DNA of 47,433 nucleotides from the NCBI GenBank assembly GCA_003353845.1, contig PIVT01000026.1, forward strand, positions 1-47,433. Reading direction: 5' to 3'. A program made the position numbers and the translations under genes. Shown here one piece after another: positions 18,532 to 26,844 of the stretch (positions within the stretch are counted from its first letter, which is position 1; each line of letters begins with the position of its first letter). The notes under the pieces were generated by a model. That model worked only from the letters and a program-made list of their open reading frames with translations, was not told where the DNA came from and did not search any database. The DNA comes from Pseudomonadota bacterium (GTDB lineage: Bacteria > Myxococcota_A > UBA9160 > JADFDR01).

Positions 18532-19302
18532 TCAACCCGTTTTGCGCAAGATAAGGTAGCGATTGAGCCGGCCTTCTCGCCCGTCGGCGCGGTAATCGGC
18601 CACAGGCTCCAGGCCCAGGTCCGAAAAGAGTTCCTCTTGTTCGGCAGGGGCAACGTGATGACAGTAGCGATATGCTGTGTCCCCTTGGCCCCAACGCAGT
18701 AGATGATCCCCGGGTTCCAGGTCATTTTCATCGAGCTCTGGATAGTCGGTGAGTGGGTCCCAGGGCAAGATGCGCTGGGCAAAACGGGCTTCGTCGGCAA
18801 ATTGCCAAAAGGCAAAGGCCAGCAGGCCCTGGGAGGCCACTCGTTCAACCAGCCAGTGTACCAGCGCACGACGGCGAGCGGCGCTGGGCACATGGTGCAT
18901 GACGCCGAAGACTCCAATGAAGTTGAAGCCTGAGTGGGTGAGCAATGGAGGCGGCGGGTCTTCAACGAAATCCCAATGGCCGAAGTGAAGCGCCTGGCCC
19001 TGTTTTATATTGGAGGTGGCTGGAGCGTGTTGAATGGCAAGTTGAAGCAGTGGGTCGCTGGCATCGAGCCCCGTGTAGTCAAAGGGGTGGCTTAGTTCGC
19101 GGCTCAAGAAATGAGCAAAACGCCCGTTGCCGCAACCGAGATCGAGGATGCGCACAGGAACGTCCTCCTGCAGCTTTAACAGGGGGAGGAGCGGTTGCCA
19201 TCCAGGCCAGGGCGCGTCGCGTGTCGCGTCAAAGGAAGAGGCGCTGTCGCGGTAGAATGCGCGGTTGATGGTATTGAGGGTGCGAAGGGTTTCGTCTTTC
19301 AT
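18532..19302 (-). CDS. Class I SAM-dependent methyltransferase, Trm9/ALKBH8-like
   Basis: 256 residues. The segment FYRDSASSFDATRDAPWPGW before motif I strongly resembles the Trm9 signature F-x-x-T-R-x-x-PWP. Motif I follows (VRILDLGCGNGRF), then YTGLDASDPLL and GVFGVMHHVPS. The C-terminus has YRYCHHVAPAEQEELF and DGREGRLNRYLI, comparable with the Y-Y-H-x-F-x-x-x-ELEEL and end-motif of Trm9. Trm9 methylates cm5U34 in tRNA to mcm5U34, using the product of Elp3. The divergent neighbour is Elp3, with 56 bases between the two starts, which supports the assignment. Known Trm9 needs the Trm112 partner, and none is visible here. ATG at 19302 is preferred to a TTG at 19365 that would run into Elp3. 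Confidence 0.75.
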   Translation of the reverse strand: MKDETLRTLNTINRAFYRDSASSFDATRDAPWPGWQPLLPLLKLQEDVPVRILDLGCGNGRFAHFLSRELSHPFDYTGLDASDPLLQLAIQHAPATSNIKQGQALHFGHWDFVEDPPPPLLTHSGFNFIGVFGVMHHVPSAARRRALVHWLVERVASQGLLAFAFWQFADEARFAQRILPWDPLTDYPELDENDLEPGDHLLRWGQGDTAYRYCHHVAPAEQEELFSDLGLEPVADYRADGREGRLNRYLILRKTG

Positions 19303-19358
19303 ATGGGAATGCAGTTTACCGAACTTGGACGTGGAACCTGAGTACTTAAGGAAGTGAA

Positions 19359-21149
19359 GTGGCAAAGAATCCCGCGCGTGAAGCGCGACCGAAATTTGAT
19401 CCCAAGGCCTATGCCGAGCAATTGATCCCTTTGTTGCGCGAGATCGCGGCCTTGCCTCGGCCCGACGCGGCGGCCCTGCAGCAGGTATTGCGCAAGGCGC
19501 CCAAGGATGGAAAAGGCTTTTTCTCTCGCTCGGATTTGATTGCGGGTTTCCGCCGCTTTTGTGTGGATACCGATTTTGGTATCGACGAGAAGGAATTGCT
19601 GCAGCGTTTAAAACGCAAGCCTGTGCGCACGCAAAGTGGCGTGACGCCGGTGACCGTGCTGACCAAACCCTTTCCCTGTCCCGGTCAATGCATCTTCTGT
19701 CCCAGCGATGTGCGCATGCCCAAGAGCTATTTGCGCGATGAGCCGGGTGCCCAGCGGGCGACGATCAATAAATTTGACCCGTTTTTGCAAGTGTGGAACC
19801 GCCTTTCGGCGTTCTATCAGCTGGGCCACCCCGTGGACAAAGTGGAACTCATCGTCTTGGGCGGGACCTGGTCCAGTTATCCCGAGACCTATCAGCGCTG
19901 GTTTATCTTGCGTTGCTTTGATGCCCTGAATGAGTTTGGTACGGCTGCGTCTGAGGGTGCGGGTGAGCGCCAGGCAAGGGTGGGTGAGGGGATGGACTTC
20001 CTGGACCTCGACGAGGCCGTCGATGGAAACGGTTCTTCGCGCAGATATAACGAAGTGGTCAAAGACCACTTGAAGCGCGGGTTGAAGGGATCTCTGCTGG
20101 CAGAAATCGAGGAAGCCACTTGGGAGGATTTATCTGCCGCGCAGGTCAAGAATGAATCCAGTGCTTGCCGCAGCGTAGGGTTGGTGCTGGAGACCCGGCC
20201 CGATTGTGTGGATGAAGCGGAAGTGGTGCGATTGCGCCGTTTGGGTGCAACGAAAGTACAACTGGGTATTCAAACGCTTTCCGATGAGGTCCTGGCCAAG
20301 AATAAGCGCGGGCACGATAGCGAGGCAACTCGCCAGGCAGTGGGATTGTTGCGCCGAGCAGGCTTTAAAATCCACGCCCACTGGATGCCCAATCTTTTTG
20401 GCGCCACACCGGAAGGGGATCGGCAAGATTTCCAGCGCCTGTTTGGCGAGGCTGCCTATCGACCCGATGAATTAAAGATTTATCCCTGCTCCTTGATCGA
20501 GACCAGCGAGTTGATGCAGGTCTACGAATCCGGCCAGTGGCAACCCTATGGCCATGAGACCTTGGTGAACTTGTTGGCCGATTGCCTGGCTGACACGCCC
20601 GAGTATTGTCGCCTGACGCGCGTGGTGCGCGATATCCCCTCGACGGACATTGTCGAGGGCAACAAGGTCACCAACCTGCGTGAGGTGGCCGAAAGGTCGC
20701 TACAAAATCGTGGACAGCGCTGCCGAGACATTCGCAGCCGTGAAATTCGTGCTGCCTCTTTTGAGGTGTCTGCCTTGGAGCGGCGCGTGCTGGAGTTTGA
20801 AACGGAGGTGAGCCGTGAGATGTTTTTGCAGCTGGTCACGCCCGACGATCAACTCGTTGGCTTCCTGCGCCTGTGCTTGCCCTTTGCCGCCTCCTTTATC
20901 GAAGAGTTGGGAAAGAGTGCCTTGATTCGCGAAGTTCATGTCTACGGCGTGTCTGCGGAGCTAGGAGAGCGTGACGCGAACAAAGCGCAACACCTGGGGC
21001 TGGGCCAGCTGCTTATCGAGTGGGCGGCCCGGTTGGCCAAACAGGCGGGATACAAGGAAATGGCTGTGATCTCCGCCATTGGAACCCGAGGCTATTACCG
21101 AAAAGTTGGCTTCCAAGACGGTGTGCTATATCAACATCAAGCGTTATGA
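19359..21149 (+). CDS. elp3: Elp3-type tRNA U34 carboxymethylation enzyme (radical SAM + GNAT)
   Basis: 596 residues. The N-terminal ~100 residues precede a radical SAM cluster motif CPGQCIFC (Cys107, 111, 114; CX3CX2C), then PSDVRMPKSYLRDEPGAQRA. GLVLETRPDCVDEAEVVRLR and RLGATKVQLGIQTLSDEVL are typical Elp3 core sequences. The end is a GNAT acetyltransferase fold (QHLGLGQLLIEWAARLAKQ; AVISAIGTRGYYRKVGF). Elp3 uses acetyl-CoA and SAM to make 5-carboxymethyluridine at the tRNA wobble position. Bacterial members work without the other Elongator subunits. The start is GTG with AAGGAAGTGA upstream. The divergent partner is a Trm9-like methyltransferase. Confidence 0.93.
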   Translation: MAKNPAREARPKFDPKAYAEQLIPLLREIAALPRPDAAALQQVLRKAPKDGKGFFSRSDLIAGFRRFCVDTDFGIDEKELLQRLKRKPVRTQSGVTPVTVLTKPFPCPGQCIFCPSDVRMPKSYLRDEPGAQRATINKFDPFLQVWNRLSAFYQLGHPVDKVELIVLGGTWSSYPETYQRWFILRCFDALNEFGTAASEGAGERQARVGEGMDFLDLDEAVDGNGSSRRYNEVVKDHLKRGLKGSLLAEIEEATWEDLSAAQVKNESSACRSVGLVLETRPDCVDEAEVVRLRRLGATKVQLGIQTLSDEVLAKNKRGHDSEATRQAVGLLRRAGFKIHAHWMPNLFGATPEGDRQDFQRLFGEAAYRPDELKIYPCSLIETSELMQVYESGQWQPYGHETLVNLLADCLADTPEYCRLTRVVRDIPSTDIVEGNKVTNLREVAERSLQNRGQRCRDIRSREIRAASFEVSALERRVLEFETEVSREMFLQLVTPDDQLVGFLRLCLPFAASFIEELGKSALIREVHVYGVSAELGERDANKAQHLGLGQLLIEWAARLAKQAGYKEMAVISAIGTRGYYRKVGFQDGVLYQHQAL

Positions 21150-21168
21150 AGATGAGAGGAGATTCGAG

Positions 21169-21414
21169 ATGGGAATGGTTCGTCTCGCGGTGGATTTTGA
21201 AAATCCGGCACGGACTTGGTGGGACAACGGTGGGCGTGATCTCTGGGAAGCGATTGCCGAGAGCCCGGATGCAAGTTCCGTCGCGGTGGACCGAACCCTG
21301 GCCGAGTCTTGGATGAAGCAGGCCGAGCAGCTCCCGGGGTGGAGCGGAGAGGGGAATGAATATTCCCCGCACCCGATCTTGATGAAAGAACTCGATGAAG
21401 ACGAAGAGGTTTAA
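21169..21414 (+). CDS. Small conserved-looking hypothetical protein after elp3
   Basis: 81 residues, beginning MGMVRLAVDFENPARTWWDN and ending in an acidic tail (ELDEDEEV). No membrane helix, signal peptide or cysteine is present. I do not recognise the family. A GAGAGGAG Shine-Dalgarno sits 8 bases before the ATG and 19 bases after the elp3 stop, so it is likely translated from the elp3 transcript. The frame is also open back into elp3 but without a better start. It lacks the Cys set of Trm112, so it is not an obvious partner for the Trm9-like enzyme. The ClC gene begins 5 bases after its stop. Confidence 0.6.
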   Translation: MGMVRLAVDFENPARTWWDNGGRDLWEAIAESPDASSVAVDRTLAESWMKQAEQLPGWSGEGNEYSPHPILMKELDEDEEV

Positions 21415-21419
21415 CCCGG

Positions 21420-23552
21420 TTGGATCTCTCCCTTGCGAGTCATAGTGCAGCGTTGATGGGGCGGCTGCCCGGGCTTCGGCGCATCTCCAAGGTCCACCAT
21501 CCCGTGGGCCGCCGTTTTCGTACCATCGGCCTGGCGGCCCTGGTGGGCGTGTTGTCGGGATTGGCAGCCGCCATATTGCACGCGGGTCTCTCATTCGGTG
21601 TTGAGCATGTCATCGGTCGCGTCGTAGAACTGGGTAGCGCCAATGTGTTTCAGTTTCGCATCGAGTTGTTATTGCTGCCGGCCTTTGGTGGGTTGCTCTC
21701 CGGTTTCATTGTGCGCAGCTTTCCCGGCCAGGGCACCGATGCCCTGGTGAATTCCTTTCATAATCAGAACGGTCGAATGAAAGTGCGCGGCCCCGTGATT
21801 AAAGCCTCGGCGGCTGTGGGCGTGATCTCCTGCGGTGGTTCGGCCGGACCCGAAGGTCCCATTGCGGCCTTGGGTGCGTCCTTGGGTTCAGCCGTCGGTC
21901 GCTACTTCCACTTGCCTCCACGCGATCGACGAATCTTGTTGATCTCCGGTTGTGCCGGGGGCGTGGGCGCCATCTTTGGTTGTCCCTTGGGTGGCGCGCT
22001 CTTTGCTACCAGCATCTTGTATCGCGAACCCGAGTTCGAAAGCGACTCCCTGGTGTCGGCCTTCATCGCTTCGGTGGTGAGTTACTCCACTTACTTTGCC
22101 ATTTGGGGTGAGGGTTCTTTCTTGTTGAAGGGGGCGAGCGGTCTTTCCTTTGGCGGCATGTTGGAGTTGCCTGCCTACGTGATTCTCGGTCTGAGCTGTG
22201 CGGTTGCGGCAATCTTTCTGGCTACGTGCATGCGCTTTGTTTCGAGCTTGCACGTTCGCCTTCCCAAGGTGCCGGTTTGGATGTTCCCCGCCTTGGGCGG
22301 CGCGCTCACGGGCTTGATCGCCTGTGCCATGCCTCAGGTGATCGACAGTGACTACCTGACCATACAAAAGGCGCTGGATGGTTCTTGGTTTACGAACGCC
22401 TCAGACAGTGGGGGCTGGTGGATTTGGTTTGTCTTTTTTGCCTGTCTGGCCGTGGCCAAGTGCCTGGCCACGGCCTGTACCGTAGGCAGTGGTGGCGCGG
22501 GTGGGTTGCTGGGTCCCAGTGTGTTCATCGGTGGCGTGGTTGGAGCCAGTGTGGGTGCGGGAATGCAAGCGCTCGCACCCGATTTGATGCACGAGGGCTT
22601 GCGTGCGGCTTTGATTCCAGTGGGTATGGCAGGCGTGTTGGCGGCGGCCATGCGCACGCCCCTGGCCAGCATGGTCATGATCGTGGAGATGACGGGAAGC
22701 TACGGCCTCATGGTTCCTCTCATGTTAGTCACCATGACGGCCTATGTCGTAGGCGGACGCATGGGCGGAATCATTGATGGGCAGGTGCGTTCCTCGGCAG
22801 AATCTCCTGCGCACGCTGGTGATGCCGTGGTGCACATGTTGGAAAGCGAGAAGGTTTCGGACGTGATGGATCGGGATTGGGGCTATCACGCCACACCCTC
22901 GACGACCTTGGGCGAAATGCTGTCGACCATTCACACGGGTGAGAGGCCGTACTTCATCGTGCAAAAGGGCGAGGAGTTAGCTGGCATCGTTTCGGTCACG
23001 GACATCAAAGAATTCGCCAATGAGCCCTTAATGGCAGACATGGTGATCGCTGCAGATATCATGCAAACCAATATTTATGTGGTCGATCCCGAAGACTCCT
23101 TGTACGAAGCGCTTACGGTCTTCCGCGAGCGCAATGTGGAAGTGCTTCCCGTTGTTTCGGGTCATGGCAAGCACGGTGTGGAGGGTTTGTTGTCGCGCAA
23201 GAAAGTGTTCCACCGGGTGGCTTCACAAATGGAGCGATTGCGTGAAACGACTTTGCAGGAGCACGCGGGGTTGGGGATTCTCGAAGAGGATACCAAGATG
23301 ACCCATTTGCTCAGTGGTCTACCCGCGCCAGAACTGGAGGACGTGCAACGGATTGACGTTCCTTCTGAGTTGGTGGGGTCTTCGCTCATGGCTTCGAACT
23401 ATCGCTCCGAGTACGGCGGAGAAGTGTTGGCCATTCAAGCGACAGACGGGACGTTTGTCTGCCCCGTCGACCCAAGGCGCGAGTTGGCCGCTGGAGATCA
23501 ATTGATCGTTCTGTCGAGTCAAGGGTCCAATGTAGCCAAGGGAAGCGCCTGA
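21420..23552 (+). CDS. ClC-family chloride channel/antiporter with CBS pair and TrkA-C domain
   Basis: 710 residues. The ClC membrane part (about 30-450) has CGGSAGPEGPIAALGASLGS, where GPEGP holds the gating Glu, and GSGGAGGLLGPSVFIGGVVG. Two CBS domains follow (VSDVMDRDWGYHATPSTTLG; ADIMQTNIYVVDPEDSLYEA). The last ~65 residues (IDVPSELVGSSLMASNYRSE to LAAGDQLIVLSSQG) look like a TrkA-C (RCK_C) ligand-binding domain. The start is a TTG with GAGG about 10 bases upstream; an ATG at 21456 would remove 12 residues. It sits directly behind the small gene after elp3. It moves chloride across the inner membrane, probably gated by a nucleotide through its C-terminal domains. Confidence 0.92.
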   Translation: MDLSLASHSAALMGRLPGLRRISKVHHPVGRRFRTIGLAALVGVLSGLAAAILHAGLSFGVEHVIGRVVELGSANVFQFRIELLLLPAFGGLLSGFIVRSFPGQGTDALVNSFHNQNGRMKVRGPVIKASAAVGVISCGGSAGPEGPIAALGASLGSAVGRYFHLPPRDRRILLISGCAGGVGAIFGCPLGGALFATSILYREPEFESDSLVSAFIASVVSYSTYFAIWGEGSFLLKGASGLSFGGMLELPAYVILGLSCAVAAIFLATCMRFVSSLHVRLPKVPVWMFPALGGALTGLIACAMPQVIDSDYLTIQKALDGSWFTNASDSGGWWIWFVFFACLAVAKCLATACTVGSGGAGGLLGPSVFIGGVVGASVGAGMQALAPDLMHEGLRAALIPVGMAGVLAAAMRTPLASMVMIVEMTGSYGLMVPLMLVTMTAYVVGGRMGGIIDGQVRSSAESPAHAGDAVVHMLESEKVSDVMDRDWGYHATPSTTLGEMLSTIHTGERPYFIVQKGEELAGIVSVTDIKEFANEPLMADMVIAADIMQTNIYVVDPEDSLYEALTVFRERNVEVLPVVSGHGKHGVEGLLSRKKVFHRVASQMERLRETTLQEHAGLGILEEDTKMTHLLSGLPAPELEDVQRIDVPSELVGSSLMASNYRSEYGGEVLAIQATDGTFVCPVDPRRELAAGDQLIVLSSQGSNVAKGSA

Positions 23553-23619
23553 GCGGCTCGAACTGCTGCGCTGATACGCCGTGCTGTGTATTGTATAAGA
23601 AAATGGGGAGAGCAATGAG

Positions 23620-24285
23620 ATGACGCGAAATAGGAGTGCCGGTTCCATCGTGACGACAAGCCTGCTAGGAGCCTTGCTATGGCTCTTCACGCTCAGCGTG
23701 AGTGAGACTGCCCAGGCGACGACTTATCGCTTAGACCCCGCCCACAGCACCCTCAGCTTCAAGGTGCGCCATTTGATGATGTCTTGGGTGCGTGGAAATT
23801 TTTCGGATCTGGGCGCGACCTTTGAATACGAGGAAGCGAAACCCGAGAACTTCAATCTCAGTGTGACCCTGGATGCGTCCTCCATCGACACCGGCAATAA
23901 AAAGCGCGACCAACATTTGCGTGATACGGACTTCCTCGACGTGAAGGAATTCCCCCTCATTACTTTCACCTCAAATGAAATCCGCCTGCGCAGTGATGGC
24001 ACCGGAAAAATCATTGGAGAGTTGACGTTGCACGGGGTGACCAAGGGCGTCACGCTCACCCTCGAAGATTTTACACCCGAGATTACCGATCCCTGGGGCA
24101 ATCAACGTCGTGGCGCTAGTGCCTCCTTCACCATCAACCGAAGGGACTACGGGATTTTGTTTAACAAGGCCATGGAAACGGGTGGCATGGTCGTGGGTGA
24201 TGAGGTGGTGATTCAAATCGACGCGGAGTTCATTGCCGATGCCTCTTCCAGCCCTGAGCCCAGCCCTGAGCCCAACGCCGAGTAG
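23620..24285 (+). CDS. YceI family periplasmic protein
   Basis: 221 residues. A signal peptide (LLGALLWLFTLSVSETAQA) precedes TYRLDPAHSTLSFKVRHLMM, the classical YceI opening (Y-x-x-DPxHSxxxFxVxH). RDQHLRDTDFLDVKEFPLIT and GELTLHGVTKGVTL are also family landmarks. YceI proteins are lipocalin-like, bind polyisoprenoids such as quinone precursors, and sit in the periplasm. The C-terminus ends with a short SPEPSPEPNAE repeat. ATG at 23620 has GGGGAG 9 bases before it. Confidence 0.94.
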   Translation: MTRNRSAGSIVTTSLLGALLWLFTLSVSETAQATTYRLDPAHSTLSFKVRHLMMSWVRGNFSDLGATFEYEEAKPENFNLSVTLDASSIDTGNKKRDQHLRDTDFLDVKEFPLITFTSNEIRLRSDGTGKIIGELTLHGVTKGVTLTLEDFTPEITDPWGNQRRGASASFTINRRDYGILFNKAMETGGMVVGDEVVIQIDAEFIADASSSPEPSPEPNAE

Positions 24286-24306
24286 CGTTCTCCGTACAGG
24301 TTGGTT

Positions 24307-25212
24307 TTATTCGCCGTCGACCTCAATATCGGTCTCAACGTCCGTCTCTCCGACAAGGATCGCCGTGATCATCAAGAGTTGGTCGTCGCTGTGCTGACGG
24401 TCGGACAGCCCATACGTGCCTGTTTCATCCGTCTGCTGCCCGGTACCGCCCAACACAATACTTTCCTCAGGCGATAGTACGATGATGGTCGACGCCTCCG
24501 TGAAGGCGATCTTTCCATCGGGTTGGACCTCTGCGCGAAAGGGTCGAAGTTCGAGTCTGATTTTTCCACTGCCCAAAACAGTGGGTGTTGCCTCGAACCC
24601 AGATTCTGCTTCGACGAATTCCGTATGCGTGCCGTGTTTCTTGGAACGAGTTTGAATGGGAACGCTGCGCCCCGTGGCAATGCGACCGCTCTGGCCTTCC
24701 AAGATCATCAACTGGCCTTGAAAGCGGTCCGTTCCACTGCGTTGGCGCTCGCGCAGGCGAACATACAACCCTTCCTGGGGCACCGGTCTGCCTTCTCCCA
24801 AGATGATATGCCCGTAGTTTCCCCGCCACTGAATGTTCAGGTCGTGCTCGCGCAACTCCTCCCGGGAAATGTGCTCGTAGAGAAGTTGGATGGTGCGCGC
24901 TGCAGTGTCCTGTGCCTTTAAAAGGCTGAGTGTGCGTGCGATGCTGGCATCGTCGCCGACCAGGAGAATGGCATTTCGGTTGGTGTCGAGTTGGGCCTTG
25001 CCTTCGTTGCCCATGCTGAGTTCAGCATAGGGCAGGAGTTCGGAGGCCATGCGATGGTCGACCTTGTAAAGGGCTATGCGCGCCTGTGCCTCGGGCGCCA
25101 GTAGGAAGATCCAGGTTGCAACGACGGCGAGGGAGAGAGCCCCTCGCCAAGCGTGCCTAGAGGCTCTTGATATCGATGCGTTGAACCTTGTTGATGTCGC
25201 CAAAGAAATCAT
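24307..25212 (-). CDS. Exported protein with a secretin-like domain
   Basis: 301 residues. A signal sequence ([20 protein letters not shown]) is followed by a region like the N1/NolW fold ([20 protein letters not shown]). Later, [20 protein letters not shown] and [16 protein letters not shown], then [20 protein letters not shown], resemble the start and core of the GspD/PilQ secretin domain. It is far shorter than a real secretin and lacks an obvious outer-membrane gate, so it is probably not a pore. The start is uncertain: ATG at 25212 has AAGGGA upstream, ATG at 25224 is also possible. Either way the gene overlaps the end of the fumarase gene by more than 50 bases, which is odd. Confidence 0.7.
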   Translation of the reverse strand: MISLATSTRFNASISRASRHAWRGALSLAVVATWIFLLAPEAQARIALYKVDHRMASELLPYAELSMGNEGKAQLDTNRNAILLVGDDASIARTLSLLKAQDTAARTIQLLYEHISREELREHDLNIQWRGNYGHIILGEGRPVPQEGLYVRLRERQRSGTDRFQGQLMILEGQSGRIATGRSVPIQTRSKKHGTHTEFVEAESGFEATPTVLGSGKIRLELRPFRAEVQPDGKIAFTEASTIIVLSPEESIVLGGTGQQTDETGTYGLSDRQHSDDQLLMITAILVGETDVETDIEVDGE

Positions 25213-26803
25213 TTCCCTTGTCATCGACAATGATAAAGGCGGGGAAGTCCTCTACTTCGATCTTCCAAATGGCTTCCATGCCCAACTCTTCGTATTCAAC
25301 CACTTCGACCTTCTTAATGCAATCTTTGGCTAAGCGTGCCGCCGGACCGCCAATGGAGCCCAGGTAGAACCCACCGTGTTTCTTGCAGGCATCGGTCACT
25401 TGCTGCGAACGATTGCCCTTGGCCAACATCACCATGCTGCCGCCGTTTTCTTGTAAGAGATCGACGTAGGCATCCATGCGTCCTGCAGTCGTGGGTCCAA
25501 AGGAACCTGAAGCGTAGCCTTCGGGTGTTTTGGCCGGGCCGGCATAGTAAACAATGTGGTCCTTGAAGTACTGCGGTAATCCCTGGCCCGCTTCGATGCG
25601 CTCCTTGAGTTTGGCGTGGGCGATGTCTCGCGCCACGATGATGGAACCCGTGAGCGAAAGGCAGGTGCGAATGGGGTACTGGCTCAAGGTCTTGCGCAAC
25701 TCGTCCATGGGTTGGTTCAAGTCGAGTTCCACCACTTCACCGCCGCACCTGCCGTCTTGGGTGAGTTCGGGCAGGTAGCTCGCTGGATCCATCTCCAGTT
25801 GCTCCAAGAAGATGCCGTCGCGCGTGATCTTGCCCAGAATCTGTCGGTCAGCCGAACAAGAAACTCCAATGCCCACCGGACAAGAGGCGCCGTGGCGCGG
25901 CAAGCGAATGACACGCACGTCGTGGCAGAAGTACTTCCCACCAAATTGCGCGCCGATATTGGTTTGTTGGGCCAGTTTGAGCACCTGCTGTTCCAATTCC
26001 AAGTCGCGGAAGGCATGACCGGAGGGACTGCCCTGGGTAGGGAGTGAGTCCAGGTAGCGCGCGCTGGCGAGCTTCACGGTCTTCAAAGTGAATTCTGCCG
26101 AGGTGCCGCCGATGACAACGGCCAGGTGATAGGGTGGGCAGGCCGCCGTGCCCAAGCTGCGAATCTTGGCATTGATGAAGTTGAGCAAGGACTCGGGATT
26201 GAGTAGGGCCTTGGTCTCTTGATACAGGAATGTCTTGTTGGCTGATCCTCCTCCCTTGGCCAGGAAGAGGAACTTGTAACTGTCGCCTTCCGTGGCATAG
26301 AGCTCAATTTGAGCAGGCAGGTTGTTGCCGGTGTTTTTCTCTTCGTACATCGAGAGAGGTGCGAGTTGGGAGTAGCGCAGGTTGTCCTTGGCGTAGGTGT
26401 TGGAGATGCCTGCCGACAGGGCCGCTTCATCGTTGCCTTCGCTAAAGACCTGCTGCCCCTTTTTCCCCATAACAATGGCGGTGCCGGTGTCTTGGCAAGA
26501 GGGCAGGACACCTCCCGCCGCGATGTTGGCATTTTTCAACAGCTCCATCGCCACAAAACGATCATTGTCGGAAGCTTCGGGGTCTTCCAGAATTTTGGCG
26601 AGTTGTGCCAGGTGGCCCGGACGCAGGAAGTGGGCGATGTCGTGCATGGCGGCTTCCGCCAGGAGCGTGAGGCCACGCGGATCGACTTTGAGTACCGTTT
26701 TCCCTTCGAACTCCGCCGTAGATACATAATCGGTGGTGAGCAGGCGGTAGGGTGTTTCGTCCTTTCCCAGTGGAATCATTTCCTGGTAGTTGTCGTCATT
26801 CAT
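25157..26803 (-). CDS. fumA: Fumarate hydratase, class I (4Fe-4S)
   Basis: 548 residues, the same length as E. coli FumA and very like it throughout. The three cluster cysteines are visible: [22 protein letters not shown], and [34 protein letters not shown] and [20 protein letters not shown] are also diagnostic. It interconverts fumarate and malate in the TCA cycle with an oxygen-labile cluster. That fits a cell which also runs a high-affinity cbb3 oxidase. GAGGGA lies just before the ATG. Its 3' end overlaps the secretin-like gene. Confidence 0.95.
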   Translation of the reverse strand: MNDDNYQEMIPLGKDETPYRLLTTDYVSTAEFEGKTVLKVDPRGLTLLAEAAMHDIAHFLRPGHLAQLAKILEDPEASDNDRFVAMELLKNANIAAGGVLPSCQDTGTAIVMGKKGQQVFSEGNDEAALSAGISNTYAKDNLRYSQLAPLSMYEEKNTGNNLPAQIELYATEGDSYKFLFLAKGGGSANKTFLYQETKALLNPESLLNFINAKIRSLGTAACPPYHLAVVIGGTSAEFTLKTVKLASARYLDSLPTQGSPSGHAFRDLELEQQVLKLAQQTNIGAQFGGKYFCHDVRVIRLPRHGASCPVGIGVSCSADRQILGKITRDGIFLEQLEMDPASYLPELTQDGRCGGEVVELDLNQPMDELRKTLSQYPIRTCLSLTGSIIVARDIAHAKLKERIEAGQGLPQYFKDHIVYYAGPAKTPEGYASGSFGPTTAGRMDAYVDLLQENGGSMVMLAKGNRSQQVTDACKKHGGFYLGSIGGPAARLAKDCIKKVEVVEYEELGMEAIWKIEVEDFPAFIIVDDKGNDFFGDINKVQRIDIKSL

Positions 26804-26844
26804 GTCCCTCGATCCTTCGGTTCTTGTGCGTTTGCGTCAGTAGC

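Noticed and set aside
18459-18965. In-frame extension of the TrmH-type gene towards 18965
   Set aside because: That stretch is the overlapping part of the Trm9-like gene in another frame, with sequence unlike any TrmH N-terminus. The ATG at 18458 has its own ribosome site.
21169-21414. Idea that the 81-residue protein is a Trm112-like partner of the Trm9-like enzyme
   Set aside because: It has no cysteine and no zinc-ribbon pattern, and its sequence does not resemble Trm112.
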